From contig NZ_NFZQ01000008.1 in NCBI RefSeq assembly GCF_002165135.1, forward strand, positions 186,001 through 250,000: a stretch of 64,000 bases of DNA, in the 5' to 3' direction. The notes beneath the pieces are model-generated. The model was not told the DNA's origin. It saw only the letters and a list, made by a program, of their open reading frames with translations, and did no database searches. The position numbers and the translations under genes were made by a program. The stretch is from Pseudomonas sp. SID14000. GTDB lineage: Bacteria; Pseudomonadota; Gammaproteobacteria; Pseudomonadales; Pseudomonadaceae. This document shows, piece after piece, positions 16,731 through 26,938 of this stretch (position 1 is the first letter of the stretch; the number at the start of each line of letters is the position of its first letter).

Positions 16731-18122
16731 ATGCCCCGCCCGATCCGCTTCAACGCCTTCAGCATGAATGCCGCCAGCCACCAGTCCCCCGGTCTGTGGC
16801 GCCACCCGCGCAACACCAGCGTGGCCTTCAACCGCCTAAGCTACTGGACCGACCTTGCGCGCCTGCTCGAACGCGGCCTGTTCGACGCCCTGTTCATCGC
16901 CGATGTGCTGGGTATCTACGACGTCTACCAGGGCGGCCCCGATGCCGCCCTGCGCGGTGGCGTGCAGGTGCCGGTCAACGACCCTCTGCTGCTGGTGCCG
17001 GCCATGGCCGGGGTTACCGAGCACCTGGGGTTCGGCGTCACCTTCTCGCTCACCTATGAACACCCCTACCCCTTCGCCCGGCGCATGTCCACGCTCGACC
17101 ACCTGAGCAATGGCAGGGTCGGCTGGAACATCGTCACCGGCTACCTCGACAGCGCCGCGCGCAACCTGGGCCTGGCGCGTCAGCTGGGCCACGACCAACG
17201 CTATGACCTGGCCGAGGAATACCTGCAGGTGCTGTACAAGCTGTGGGAGAAAAGCTGGGACGATGACGCAGTGCTGCTGGAGCGTGACAGCGCGCGCTAC
17301 ATCGAACCCTCCCGGGTGCACCCCATCAACCATGTAGGCGAGCACTTCCAGATAGCTGGCATACACCTATGCCAACCTTCGCCGCAACGCACGCCGGTGC
17401 TGTTCCAGGCCGGTGCTTCGGCGCGCGGCCAGCAGTTCGCAGCGCGGCATGCCGAATGCGTGTTCATCAGCGGGCCGACCCCCACGGTACTGCGCCGCTA
17501 CGCCGATGGCATCCGCCAGGCCGGCCAGGCAGCCGGGCGTGACCGTGACGAGGTGCTGATCTACGCCCAGGCGCTGTTGATCGTCGCCCCCACCAGGGAG
17601 GAAGCCGAGGCGCGCTTCGCCGAGTACCGCCGCTATGTCGACCTGGACGCCGCCCTGGCGCTGCTGTCAGGCTGGACCGGCATCGACTTTGCCGGCCTCG
17701 ATCCCGATGCGCCCATCGAATACGTCGAGAACGACGCCGGCCGCGCGGCCCTGGCCGCCTTCACCGCCGCCGATCCGAACCGCCGCTGGACCGTGCGCGA
17801 GGCTGCCGAATTCGTTGGCCTGGGTGGCCGTGGCCCGGTGCTGGTGGGTGCTGCCAGCGAGGTGGCCGACCAGCTGGAAAGCTGGCTGGACCAGACCGGC
17901 ATCGATGGCTTCAACCTGACCTACGCGGTGCAACCAGACGACCTGGCCCATGTGGTCGAGCTGCTGGTGCCAGAACTGCAACGCCGTGGCCGCTACCCGC
18001 TGAGCTATGCTGACGGCACCTTGCGCCACAAGCTGTTCGGCCAGGGCGACCGCTTGCAGGAAGGGCACGCTGGCCGTCAGGTTCGCATTCAGCCGGCAAA
18101 TACCGGGTATTCCAACATTTAA
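16731..18122 (+). CDS. LLM-class flavin monooxygenase, NtaA/SnaA/DszA family
   Basis: 463-residue FMNH2-dependent monooxygenase of the bacterial luciferase superfamily. Typical segments are IRFNAFSMNAASHQSPGLWRH near the N-terminus, DHLSNGRVGWNIVTGYLDSAARN (flavin site), PVLFQAGASARGQQFAARHAE, and the C-terminal GIDGFNLTYAVQPDDL. Relatives oxidise nitrilotriacetate, EDTA, dimethylsulfide or sulfones with reduced flavin from a partner reductase, none of which is encoded next to it. It is in one operon with the SBP, which probably brings in its substrate. The exact substrate is open. Confidence 0.9.
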   Translation: MPRPIRFNAFSMNAASHQSPGLWRHPRNTSVAFNRLSYWTDLARLLERGLFDALFIADVLGIYDVYQGGPDAALRGGVQVPVNDPLLLVPAMAGVTEHLGFGVTFSLTYEHPYPFARRMSTLDHLSNGRVGWNIVTGYLDSAARNLGLARQLGHDQRYDLAEEYLQVLYKLWEKSWDDDAVLLERDSARYIEPSRVHPINHVGEHFQIAGIHLCQPSPQRTPVLFQAGASARGQQFAARHAECVFISGPTPTVLRRYADGIRQAGQAAGRDRDEVLIYAQALLIVAPTREEAEARFAEYRRYVDLDAALALLSGWTGIDFAGLDPDAPIEYVENDAGRAALAAFTAADPNRRWTVREAAEFVGLGGRGPVLVGAASEVADQLESWLDQTGIDGFNLTYAVQPDDLAHVVELLVPELQRRGRYPLSYADGTLRHKLFGQGDRLQEGHAGRQVRIQPANTGYSNI

Positions 18123-18228
18123 TTTGTAGATGGCGCGCGCTCGACCCTATTCTGTCGCCACATCCCCTGCGCCGCACCGGCCGGTGCGGTTCACGGCATG
18201 GGGAGAGAACAACAAGTCGAGATCGTCC

Positions 18229-19065
18229 ATGTCGAACCATTCGTACTTCGCCCCCCACGGTGGGCACCCAGCTCAGACCGAGCTGCTGACTGACCGTGCC
18301 ATGTTCACCGAAGCCTATGCCGTCATCCCCAAAGGCGTGATGCGTGACATCGTCACCAGCCACCTGCCGTTCTGGGACAAGATGCGCATGTGGGTCATCG
18401 CCCGCCCACTGACCGGCTTTGCCGAAACCTTCTCCCAGTACATCGTCGAAGTGGCCCCGGAAGGCGGCAGCGAGCGCCCTGAGCTGGACCCGAACGCCGA
18501 AGCCGTGGTGTTCATCGTCGAAGGCGAACTGGACATCACCGTCGAAGGCAAGCACCACACCCTGGTACCGGGCGGCTACGCCTTCCTGGCCCCGGGCGCC
18601 GAGTGGAGCCTGCGCAACAACAGCAAGTCCAACGTCACCTTCCACTGGCTGCGCAAGCACTACCAGAAGGTCGAAGGCCTGGACGTTCCCGAGTCGTTCG
18701 TTACCCACCGTGACAACGCCACCGTCATCGAAATGCCGGGCACCGAAGGCCGCTGGGTCACCACCCGCTTCGTCGACATGGCCGACATGCGCCACGACAT
18801 GCACGTGAACATCGTCACCTTCCAGCCGGGCGGCGTGATCCCGTTCGCCGAGACCCACGTGATGGAACACGGCCTGTACGTGCTGGAAGGCAAGGCGGTG
18901 TACCGCCTGAACCAGGACTGGGTCGAAGTGGAAGCCGGCGACTTCATGTGGCTGCGCGCCTTCTGCCCACAAGCCTGCTACGCCGGCGGCCCAGGCAAGT
19001 TCAGCTACCTGCTGTACAAGGATGTGAACCGTCACGTGCACCTGACGCTGAACCCTAAGCGTTGA
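18229..19065 (+). CDS. allE: (S)-ureidoglycine aminohydrolase (bicupin)
   Basis: 278-residue double cupin of the YlbA/AllE family, which converts (S)-ureidoglycine to (S)-ureidoglycolate and ammonia in allantoin breakdown. The second cupin has the Mn2+ ligand pattern E-x-H-x3-H in AETHVMEHG and the later Gln in FCPQACY, matching the ligands known for the plant enzyme. The N-terminal cupin (PNAEAVVFIVEGELDITVEG) lacks the ligands, as usual. ATG giving MSNHSYFAPHGG chosen. It follows the monooxygenase by 106 bases and may have its own promoter. No other allantoin genes are in the window. Confidence 0.9.
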   Translation: MSNHSYFAPHGGHPAQTELLTDRAMFTEAYAVIPKGVMRDIVTSHLPFWDKMRMWVIARPLTGFAETFSQYIVEVAPEGGSERPELDPNAEAVVFIVEGELDITVEGKHHTLVPGGYAFLAPGAEWSLRNNSKSNVTFHWLRKHYQKVEGLDVPESFVTHRDNATVIEMPGTEGRWVTTRFVDMADMRHDMHVNIVTFQPGGVIPFAETHVMEHGLYVLEGKAVYRLNQDWVEVEAGDFMWLRAFCPQACYAGGPGKFSYLLYKDVNRHVHLTLNPKR

Positions 19066-19071
19066 TGCATT

Positions 19072-19182
19072 GGGGGCGCTTTGCGCCCCTTTCGCGACAC
19101 AAGGCCGCTCCCACAAAAGTACGGCGTACGCCGAACCCTGTGGGAGCGGCCTTGTGTCGCGAAAGGGCTGCAAAGCAGCCCC
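19072..19182. repeat. REPIN (TTTCGCGACACAAGGCCGC core)
   Basis: Inverted REP pair with arms TTTCGCGACACAAGGCCGCT and its mirror. Its first hairpin (GGGGCGC/GCGCCCC followed by TTT, 19073-19092) is just after the allE stop and may act as a terminator. Confidence 0.85.
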
Positions 19183-19225
19183 AGTGGCCACATACTGAAA
19201 ACCCTGCCCTCGCGCGGTACCAGCC

Positions 19226-19825
19226 ATGAACCGCTGCCTGCTGCTCGCCGCCCTGCTGCTCTGTACCCCCGTCTCAGCCGCCGATGAGTGGAACCTGGCC
19301 TACGACCGCGAAGGCATCCGCGTGTACCTGAGTGGCGTGGCCGACTCGCCCTATCAGCAATTCCGTGGTATCAGCACCATGAAAGCCAGCGTTCGCACGC
19401 TCACCGACCTGCAGGAGAACCTGCGGGTGGCCTGCAAGTGGCTGTACGCCTGCGCCGAGATGCGCTTGCTGGATGTGGAAGGCGAAAACACCTGGGTGTA
19501 CCTGACCACCAACCTGCCTTGGCCGACGATGCCGCGGGACATCGTGCTGAAGGTCACGACCGAACGCCTGGATGATGGCACGCTGCTGCGCCACCTGAGC
19601 GCCGACCCCGGCAGGATCCCCAGAGTAAAGGGGCTGATCCGTGTACAGCACCTCAGCGGCGAGTGGCGGATGAAACCGCTGGGTGAACGCAAGACCGAAG
19701 TGACCTACCAACTGCAGGCCGACCCTGCCGGGGATGTGCCGGGGTGGCTGGCCAACCGGTTTGTGGTGGATGCGCCAGTGGTGACGTTGCGCACCTTGCG
19801 GGCGGTGGCCGAGCGCCAGCCCTGA
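19226..19825 (+). CDS. Exported START-domain protein
   Basis: 199 residues with a signal peptide (CLLLAALLLCTPVSA) and a START-like lipid-binding domain: WNLAYDREGIRVYLSGVADSP, FRGISTMKASVRTLTDL, then TTNLPWPTMPRDIVLKVTTER and a C-terminal helix. START domains bind hydrophobic ligands; bacterial periplasmic members are mostly uncharacterised. Alone on the plus strand. Confidence 0.85.
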   Translation: MNRCLLLAALLLCTPVSAADEWNLAYDREGIRVYLSGVADSPYQQFRGISTMKASVRTLTDLQENLRVACKWLYACAEMRLLDVEGENTWVYLTTNLPWPTMPRDIVLKVTTERLDDGTLLRHLSADPGRIPRVKGLIRVQHLSGEWRMKPLGERKTEVTYQLQADPAGDVPGWLANRFVVDAPVVTLRTLRAVAERQP

Positions 19826-19992
19826 AATAAGAGGCCCGCCCGCTACAGTCCCGCGAAAGCCGCTTGATTCTGCCAGCGGCATGGCTCAAGCGGAGCGCTA
19901 CAGAATGCACACAGCCAAAGGGATTTTGTGCAGTTTGAAAAGCCTGGGTGACAGTTTGCGCAAGGCACCCGCCAGCAGGCTTGACCCAGCGA

Positions 19993-20415
19993 TTACATCT
20001 TGTAAGTCGAGAGCAGGATACTGGTTTCGGTATTTTCGATGTGCGGTATCGAGCGGATGGCGTTCAACGCCCGGTCGAAGGCCTCCAGGGTGTCTGCACG
20101 CAGCTCTGCCATCAGGTCCCAGCGGCCATTGGTGCTATGGATGGCCACCACGTTGGGATGCCCACGCAACGCGTGCTTGACCTCTGCGGCGTGGTGGCCG
20201 CTGATGCCAATGCTGGTGATCGCCCGTACGCCCTGTTCCAGCGCATCGGAGCGCAGGCGTACCGTGTAGCCGATGATCACGCCCTGCTCTTCAAGTCGGG
20301 TGATGCGGTTTTGCACGGTTGCCCTGGCCACCTTGAGCTTCTTCGCCAGGGTCAGGACGGGGGTACGCGCGTTATCCCGCAACAGTGCAATCAGTTCCCG
20401 ATCGATAGTATCCAT
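19993..20415 (-). CDS. Lrp/AsnC-family regulator
   Basis: 140-residue regulator. The HTH (DTIDRELIALLRDNARTPVL, LKVARATVQNRITRLEEQGVI) is followed by the RAM ligand domain (ITSIGISGHHAAEVKHAL, NGRWDLMAELRADTLEAFD). Divergent from ornithine cyclodeaminase across 186 bases, so it probably senses an amino acid such as ornithine or arginine and controls that gene and itself. Confidence 0.9.
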   Translation of the reverse strand: MDTIDRELIALLRDNARTPVLTLAKKLKVARATVQNRITRLEEQGVIIGYTVRLRSDALEQGVRAITSIGISGHHAAEVKHALRGHPNVVAIHSTNGRWDLMAELRADTLEAFDRALNAIRSIPHIENTETSILLSTYKM

Positions 20416-20421
20416 GGATGC

Positions 20422-20457
20422 CTGCCAAATAATCAGATTGCTATTTTTGGGTGGCAG
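20422..20457. promoter_or_regulatory. Nested inverted repeats before the Lrp gene
   Basis: Outer arms CTGCCA and TGGCAG enclose an AT-rich inner dyad, CCAAATA and TATTTTTGG. It lies 7 bases upstream of the Lrp start, suited for autoregulation and control of divergent ocd. Inferred from position and symmetry only. Confidence 0.4.
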
Positions 20458-20601
20458 ATTGTCTAGAAAGCTGATGAAACTGGCAACCTGCTCGCTTCAT
20501 CTTGACGCAACCTTTCATCAAAATGCTCATGCCACTACAACAATCTCAAGCGTTCATCCTGCAGTGACTGGAGTGAGAGCGCAATAATCAGGTGCAAGAG
20601 C

Positions 20602-21654
20602 ATGACGTATTTCATTGATGTTCCAACCATGTCGGACTTGGTGCATGACATTGGCGTAGCGCCGTTCATTGGCGAACTGGCCGCAGCCATTCGCGAAGAT
20701 TTCAAACGCTGGCAGGAGTTTGATAAATCCGCGCGTGTTGCCAGCCATTCAGAAGTCGGTGTGATCGAACTGATGCCGGTTGCCGACAACAGCCGCTACG
20801 CCTTCAAATACGTCAACGGCCATCCGGCCAACACCGCCCGCGACCTGCATACGGTAATGGCCTTCGGCGTGCTGGCCGATGTCGACACCGGCTACCCGGT
20901 GCTGCTATCCGAACTGACCATCGCGACTGCCTTGCGCACTGCGGCCACCTCGCTGATGGCGGCCCAGGCGCTAGCACGGCCGAACTCGCGCAGGATGGCG
21001 TTGATCGGCAACGGTGCACAAAGCGAATTCCAGGCACTGGCCTTCCACAAGCATCTGGGCATCGAAGAAATCGTCGCCTACGACACCGACCCGCAGGCCA
21101 CCGCCAAGCTGATCGCCAACCTGAAGGAATATAGCGGCCTCACGATCCGCCGCGCCGGCTCGGTGGCCGAAGCGGTGAGAGGCGTGGACGTCATCACCAC
21201 GGTAACCGCCGACAAGGCCTACGCCACCATCATCACCCCCGACATGCTCGAACCCGGCATGCACCTGAATGCCGTTGGGGGCGACTGCCCGGGCAAGACC
21301 GAGCTGCATGCCGATGTGCTGCGCAACGCCCGGGTATTCGTCGAGTACGAGCCGCAAACCCGCATCGAAGGTGACATCCAGCAGTTGCCCGCGGACTTCC
21401 CGGTGGTCGACCTGTGGCGCGTGCTGCGCGGCGAAACCGAGGGCCGCCAGAACGACGGCCAGGTCACCGTGTTCGACTCGGTGGGCTTCGCCCTGGAAGA
21501 CTACACCGTACTACGGTACGTACTACAGCAAGCCGAAAAACGCGGCATGGGTAGCAAGATCGACCTGGTGCCATGGGTGGAAGACGACCCGAAAGACCTG
21601 TTCAGCCATACCCGCGGCCGCGCTGCCAAAAGCCGTATCCGACGCGTTGCCTGA
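20602..21654 (+). CDS. ocd: Ornithine cyclodeaminase
   Basis: NAD-dependent enzyme converting L-ornithine to L-proline and ammonia, in arginine/ornithine catabolism. The 350 residues agree with the structurally known P. putida enzyme: Rossmann motif LIGNGAQSEFQAL, substrate segment FKYVNGHPANT, and catalytic Asp228 in AVGGDCPGKTEL. Its stop is 7 bases from the stop of the convergent LysR gene. Probably controlled by the divergent Lrp-type regulator. Confidence 0.95.
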   Translation: MTYFIDVPTMSDLVHDIGVAPFIGELAAAIREDFKRWQEFDKSARVASHSEVGVIELMPVADNSRYAFKYVNGHPANTARDLHTVMAFGVLADVDTGYPVLLSELTIATALRTAATSLMAAQALARPNSRRMALIGNGAQSEFQALAFHKHLGIEEIVAYDTDPQATAKLIANLKEYSGLTIRRAGSVAEAVRGVDVITTVTADKAYATIITPDMLEPGMHLNAVGGDCPGKTELHADVLRNARVFVEYEPQTRIEGDIQQLPADFPVVDLWRVLRGETEGRQNDGQVTVFDSVGFALEDYTVLRYVLQQAEKRGMGSKIDLVPWVEDDPKDLFSHTRGRAAKSRIRRVA

Positions 21655-21661
21655 CAAATCG

Positions 21662-22543
21662 TCAGATCCCGCCGCCTGCAAGCAATTGCGTCATCACCTC
21701 GGCCAACGCCTTGACCATCACATCCGCCGTCGGCCGGTGGACAATGACGATTTCATAGCTGTCGACCTCCGGCAGCCCCTGTTCTGCCCCCAGCACCCGG
21801 TGCTCGCCAGTGGCTGCCCGTGGCGGCAGCAGGCTGACGCCCATGCCATCGGCGACTGCAGCCTGGATGCCGCTGAGGCTGGAGCTGGTGAAGCTGATGC
21901 GCCAACGCCGGCCCATGCCTTCGATGGCGGTAATCATGTCGTCGCGGTACAGGCCGCGAGGCGGGAAGGTCACCAGCGGTACCGGGTCCAGCTCGAAGGC
22001 GGGCGTGCGCGCGCTGTCGATCCACTGCAGGCGCTCGGGCCAGCAGGCCACGCCTTCGCGACTGTTGCGCCGCTGCTTGAGCAACACCAGGTCGAGCTCA
22101 CCGTTGTCGTAGGCCTGGCTGAGGTCGCGGCACAGGCCGCTGGTCACTTCCAGCTTCACCTGTGGGTGCAGCCGGCTGAACGCCGATAGTGCATTGGTGG
22201 TACGCCCGCCCACGAAGTCCTCGGGCACCCCAAGGCGCACGGTCACGCCAACCATCGCACCGGCCAGGGCTTCGAGCATCTGGTCGTTGAGGGCCAGCAT
22301 GTGCCGGGCATAGCCAAGCAGGGTCTGCCCGGCATCGGTCGGCAGCACATCGCGATTACCACGCACCAGCAGACGGTGGCCAACCATATCCTCAAGACGG
22401 CGCACCTTCTGGCTGATGGTCGATTGGGTGGAGTGCAGGCGGGCAGCAGCCGTGGTGAAGCTGCCGCAATCGGCCACCACGACTATGGCGCGCAGCAGGT
22501 CGAGGTCGAACAGGGCCCTATTCGATTTCGCGCTGATGGACAT
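21662..22543 (-). CDS. LysR-family regulator
   Basis: 293-residue LysR-type regulator with HTH segment LRAIVVVADCGSFTTAAARL, STQSTISQKVRRLED, then the co-inducer domain (VRLGVPEDFVGG, GVACWPERLQWIDS). The ATG giving MSISAKSNRALFDLDLL was chosen, since the upstream 41 residues lack family similarity. Targets unknown; neighbours are ocd (convergent) and ggt (same strand, upstream by 71 bases). Confidence 0.87.
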   Translation of the reverse strand: MSISAKSNRALFDLDLLRAIVVVADCGSFTTAAARLHSTQSTISQKVRRLEDMVGHRLLVRGNRDVLPTDAGQTLLGYARHMLALNDQMLEALAGAMVGVTVRLGVPEDFVGGRTTNALSAFSRLHPQVKLEVTSGLCRDLSQAYDNGELDLVLLKQRRNSREGVACWPERLQWIDSARTPAFELDPVPLVTFPPRGLYRDDMITAIEGMGRRWRISFTSSSLSGIQAAVADGMGVSLLPPRAATGEHRVLGAEQGLPEVDSYEIVIVHRPTADVMVKALAEVMTQLLAGGGI

Positions 22544-22614
22544 CTTGATATTCAACTTCTGAATGGCAAGACTGACTTCTATCACGCTACCTGCTACGCC
22601 GCAATGCACACCGC

Positions 22615-24405
22615 CTAGTCGCCGAGTGCCACGCCTTCGCGCCGAGGGTCGGCACCGCCCGACCAACCTTCACCACTGCGCTGGATGACCTGCAGGCCAC
22701 TGGTCATGGTCATCGGCGTCACCTCATGCCCCCAGGCCGCCAACTGGTGGATCAGCGTCGGGCTGGCCAGCCCCGCCTCTACCTCGGTACCGGCATTACG
22801 GCTACCGAAGTTAGGCAGGCCTGCGGCCTGCTGCGGGTCGAGCTGCCAATCCAGCAGGCCGATCAGCGCCTTGTTCACATAGCCGATGATCTGCGAACCG
22901 CCGGGCGAGCCAAGGCTGGCCACCAGCTCGCCAGAGGTTCGCGAGAACACCAGGGTCGGCGCCATGGCCGACAGCGGCCGCTTGCCCGGTTGCACCCGGT
23001 TGGCCACGGGCTTGCCCTGTTCCTGAGGGATGAACGAGAAGTCAGTCAGGTGGTTGTTGAGCAGAAAGCCCTTGACCATCAGGTGCGAGCCGAATGCCGC
23101 CTCCACCGACGTGGTCATGGCCAGAGCTTGGCCGCGGTTATCCACCGCACTCAGGTGCGAGGTGGAAATGCGCAGTGGCGAGCGGTCAGGCGCAAGGGCC
23201 AGATCCGCACCCTGCGGCTGCCCCGGGCGGGCGCGTTTCATGCTGTACTTGCCAATCTGCGCGGCGCGGCTGGCCAGGTACGCGGAGTCGGTCAGGGCCT
23301 TGAGCGGAACCGGCACGTAATCGCTGTCGGCCAGGTACTGGGCGCGGTCGGCATAGGCCAGGCGCTCGGCCTCGGTAACCAGGTGCACGGCCATCGGCGT
23401 GGCTTCCAGGCCGGCAGCTGACGAAGTGCGCAGCGGCCGCATGACTGCAAGGTCGCGTTGCGGCGAAGTCCGCTGCAGTGCTTCCAGGATGCCCAGGGTC
23501 TGCAGCACTGCCACGCCGCCCGACGAGGGTGGCGGCATGCCACAGATGCGCCAGGCCTTGTAAGGGCCGCACAGCGGCTCGCGCGCCCTGGCCTGGTACT
23601 GCTGCATATCCTGTAACGACAGGTAGCCAGCATTGGCATGGCTGCGAACCTTGGCGACGATGGCTTCGGCGATCTCGCCGCTGTAGAACACCTCGGGGCC
23701 CTGCGCAGCAATCTGCTCGAAAGTTTGCGCAAGCTCAGGGTTGCGCAAGGTAGTCCCCACCGGCAGCGGGTTGCCCTGTTCATCCAGGAAATAGCGGGCC
23801 ATGGCCGGTGAACCGGCAATGAACGGGTCGCCAGCGACCAGGGTATGAAGGCGTTCGGAAACCGCGAAACCGTTACGTGCCAGCGCAATGGCTGGGGCGA
23901 ACAGGTCGCGCCAGGGCAGCTTGCCGTACTGCTCATGGGCCAGCTTCAAAGCACGCAGAACCCCTGGCACGCCGACCGAACGCCCGCCAATCTGCGCCGC
24001 CCTGAATGGCATCGGTGAACCATCGGCTTGCAGGAACAGGTTTTCCGTCACCGCCGCCGGGGCTGCCTCGCGGCCGTCGAACGCCTGCACGCGCCGGCCA
24101 TCCCAGTAGAGGATGAAAGCCCCGCCGCCAATCCCGCTGGATTGCGGTTCGACCAGGGTCAGCACCATCTGCATGGCGATAGCCGCGTCGATGGCGCTAC
24201 CACCGGCACGCAGCATCGCCCGCCCCGCTTCGCTGGCCAGCGGATTGGCGGCGGCGGCCATGTGCCGGCTGGCATGCACCGGTTGCAGGCCAGTGCGGTA
24301 GCCGGAGGCCAGTTCCGGTGGCGCGGGCAGCACCTGGTCGGCACAGGCCCAGCCACTGGCAGCTACCAGGCACAAGGCGCCCATCAGGGGGGTGGAGAAT
24401 GTCAT
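22615..24405 (-). CDS. ggt: Gamma-glutamyltransferase (glutathione hydrolase)
   Basis: 596-residue periplasmic Ntn-hydrolase that cleaves or transfers the gamma-glutamyl group of glutathione and related peptides. It has a signal peptide (FSTPLMGALCLVAASGWACA), the large-subunit substrate segment SGIGGGAFILYWDG, and the autoprocessing site where Thr of STSHLSAVDNRG becomes the catalytic nucleophile; the small subunit continues with FLLNNHLTDFSF and KRPLSAMAPTLVF. MTFSTPLMGAL was chosen because AGGAAG lies 7 bases upstream; a 17-residue extension is unlikely. Confidence 0.92.
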   Translation of the reverse strand: MTFSTPLMGALCLVAASGWACADQVLPAPPELASGYRTGLQPVHASRHMAAAANPLASEAGRAMLRAGGSAIDAAIAMQMVLTLVEPQSSGIGGGAFILYWDGRRVQAFDGREAAPAAVTENLFLQADGSPMPFRAAQIGGRSVGVPGVLRALKLAHEQYGKLPWRDLFAPAIALARNGFAVSERLHTLVAGDPFIAGSPAMARYFLDEQGNPLPVGTTLRNPELAQTFEQIAAQGPEVFYSGEIAEAIVAKVRSHANAGYLSLQDMQQYQARAREPLCGPYKAWRICGMPPPSSGGVAVLQTLGILEALQRTSPQRDLAVMRPLRTSSAAGLEATPMAVHLVTEAERLAYADRAQYLADSDYVPVPLKALTDSAYLASRAAQIGKYSMKRARPGQPQGADLALAPDRSPLRISTSHLSAVDNRGQALAMTTSVEAAFGSHLMVKGFLLNNHLTDFSFIPQEQGKPVANRVQPGKRPLSAMAPTLVFSRTSGELVASLGSPGGSQIIGYVNKALIGLLDWQLDPQQAAGLPNFGSRNAGTEVEAGLASPTLIHQLAAWGHEVTPMTMTSGLQVIQRSGEGWSGGADPRREGVALGD

Positions 24406-24500
24406 AGTCGTGCTTCCTGCCATTACCTGTTCAGCAAGGCACTGTCGGTCATGCACAAACCTGACTTCAAGCCCTGGCGTGTTTTTACCAGGGTGGCGGG

Positions 24501-25748
<1,248 letters not shown>

Positions 25749-25860
25749 TTAGGGTTTGCCCTTGCATTTTTACTGGCAAAAACAGCCATTGAAGTGTGCT
25801 ATTCCATGCATAACCTGCACTTTTACAAAAAACGTTCGATTAACGCACAGGCCAACCTGC

Positions 25861-26739
25861 ATGAAATCCACCCTCCCCGGCGTCCCCTTGTTCAAGCTGT
25901 ATGGCGAAAACCAGGCCTGGCCCGGCACCGACCTGCTGCACTGCGAGTCGATCCCGGCGCGTAGCCGTTTGCACCACTGGGAGATCAAGCCGCACCAACA
26001 TGCCGAGTTGTTCCAGTTGCTGTACGTGCAGCGCGGCCGGGCCGAGGTGGAGATCGAAGGGATGCGCAGCACCATCAGCGAAGCGGCGATCCAGGTGGTG
26101 CCGCCCATGACCGTACACGGCTTTCGCTTCAGCGCCGATATCCAGGGGCATGTGCTGACCTTTGGCACGGCACTGGTGGCGAACCTGGAGCAGCGCCTGG
26201 GTACGCCGCTGGCGGTACTGGCGAAAGCGGCGTGCTACCCGCTGGGCCAGGACCGTGTGCGCCTGCGCAGCCTGATCGATACCCTGCAGCAGGAGTACCA
26301 GGGCAACGGCCCGGCGCGGGCGGCCCTGCTCGAGGCGCTGGTGACGGCGCTGATGGTGTGGATCAGCCGCCGCCAGCAGCTGGGACAGGCGCCGCGCAAC
26401 CGCGATGAGCGTGACCGCCAGTTACTCGGGCGGTACCTGCGCCTGGTCGAGGCGCATTACCGTGAGCACCTGTCGGTGGAGGATTTTGCCGCGCGGTTGA
26501 ATATTCCGAGTTTGCAGTTGAACCAGTTGTGCCGGGCGCTGAGTGGGCAGACCGCGCTACAGGTGGTGCACCAGCGCTTGCTGCTGGAGGCACGGCGCAA
26601 CCTGATTTATACGCGGATGAGTATCGGGCAGTTGTCGGATAGCCTGGGGTTTACCGACCCGACGTACTTTGCCCGGTGGTTCAAGCGGTTGAGTGGGCAG
26701 ACGCCGAATGCGTATCGCAAGTCTGGGTTATCTGAGTAA
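25861..26739 (+). CDS. pobC: AraC/XylS-type activator of pobA
   Basis: 292-residue regulator. N-terminal cupin-like effector domain (HHWEIKPHQHAELFQLLYVQ, IQVVPPMTVHGFRFSADIQG) and C-terminal AraC HTH pair (LSVEDFAARLNIPSLQLNQL, IGQLSDSLGFTDPTYFARWF). Divergent from pobA, as described for PobC in P. putida; it should activate pobA with 4-hydroxybenzoate. Acinetobacter uses an unrelated IclR-type PobR. ATG at 25861 chosen; an upstream extension covers the promoter region. Confidence 0.9.
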   Translation: MKSTLPGVPLFKLYGENQAWPGTDLLHCESIPARSRLHHWEIKPHQHAELFQLLYVQRGRAEVEIEGMRSTISEAAIQVVPPMTVHGFRFSADIQGHVLTFGTALVANLEQRLGTPLAVLAKAACYPLGQDRVRLRSLIDTLQQEYQGNGPARAALLEALVTALMVWISRRQQLGQAPRNRDERDRQLLGRYLRLVEAHYREHLSVEDFAARLNIPSLQLNQLCRALSGQTALQVVHQRLLLEARRNLIYTRMSIGQLSDSLGFTDPTYFARWFKRLSGQTPNAYRKSGLSE

Positions 26740-26746
26740 TTTTTTC

Positions 26747-26858
26747 GCCTGTGCCGGCCTGTTCGCGGGTAAACCCGCTCCCACAGGGACGGCGGTGCCC
26801 TCAAGGTCTGTGCACTTCCTGTGGGAGCGGGTTTACCCGCGAAGAGGCCGGCACAGGC
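26747..26858. repeat. REPIN (GCGGGTTTACCCGC core)
   Basis: Outer arms GCCTGTGCCGGCC and GGCCGGCACAGGC are perfect inverted repeats, with the palindromic GTTTACCCGC core inside each. Between pobC and liuR. Confidence 0.85.
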
Positions 26859-26880
26859 AACACACGTCCCGCGCCCCTGC

Positions 26881-26908
26881 TTGACGTATACGTCAACCTG
26901 ACGTCAGG
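26881..26908 (+). promoter_or_regulatory. Tandem palindromic operator before liuR
   Basis: A perfect 16-base palindrome TTGACGTATACGTCAA abuts a perfect 12-base palindrome CCTGACGTCAGG. TTGACG can serve as -35 with GGATAC or GATACC about 20-21 bases later, the wide spacing of MerR promoters. Probable LiuR autoregulatory site. Confidence 0.65.
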
Positions 26909-26938
26909 ATACCCGCATACCCTACGCCGAGCCCCAGC

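Noticed and set aside
24406..24500. Terminator between pobA and ggt
   Set aside because: CCCTGG/CCAGGG near 24480-24500 could pair, but there is no T-run on the minus strand and the stem is short.
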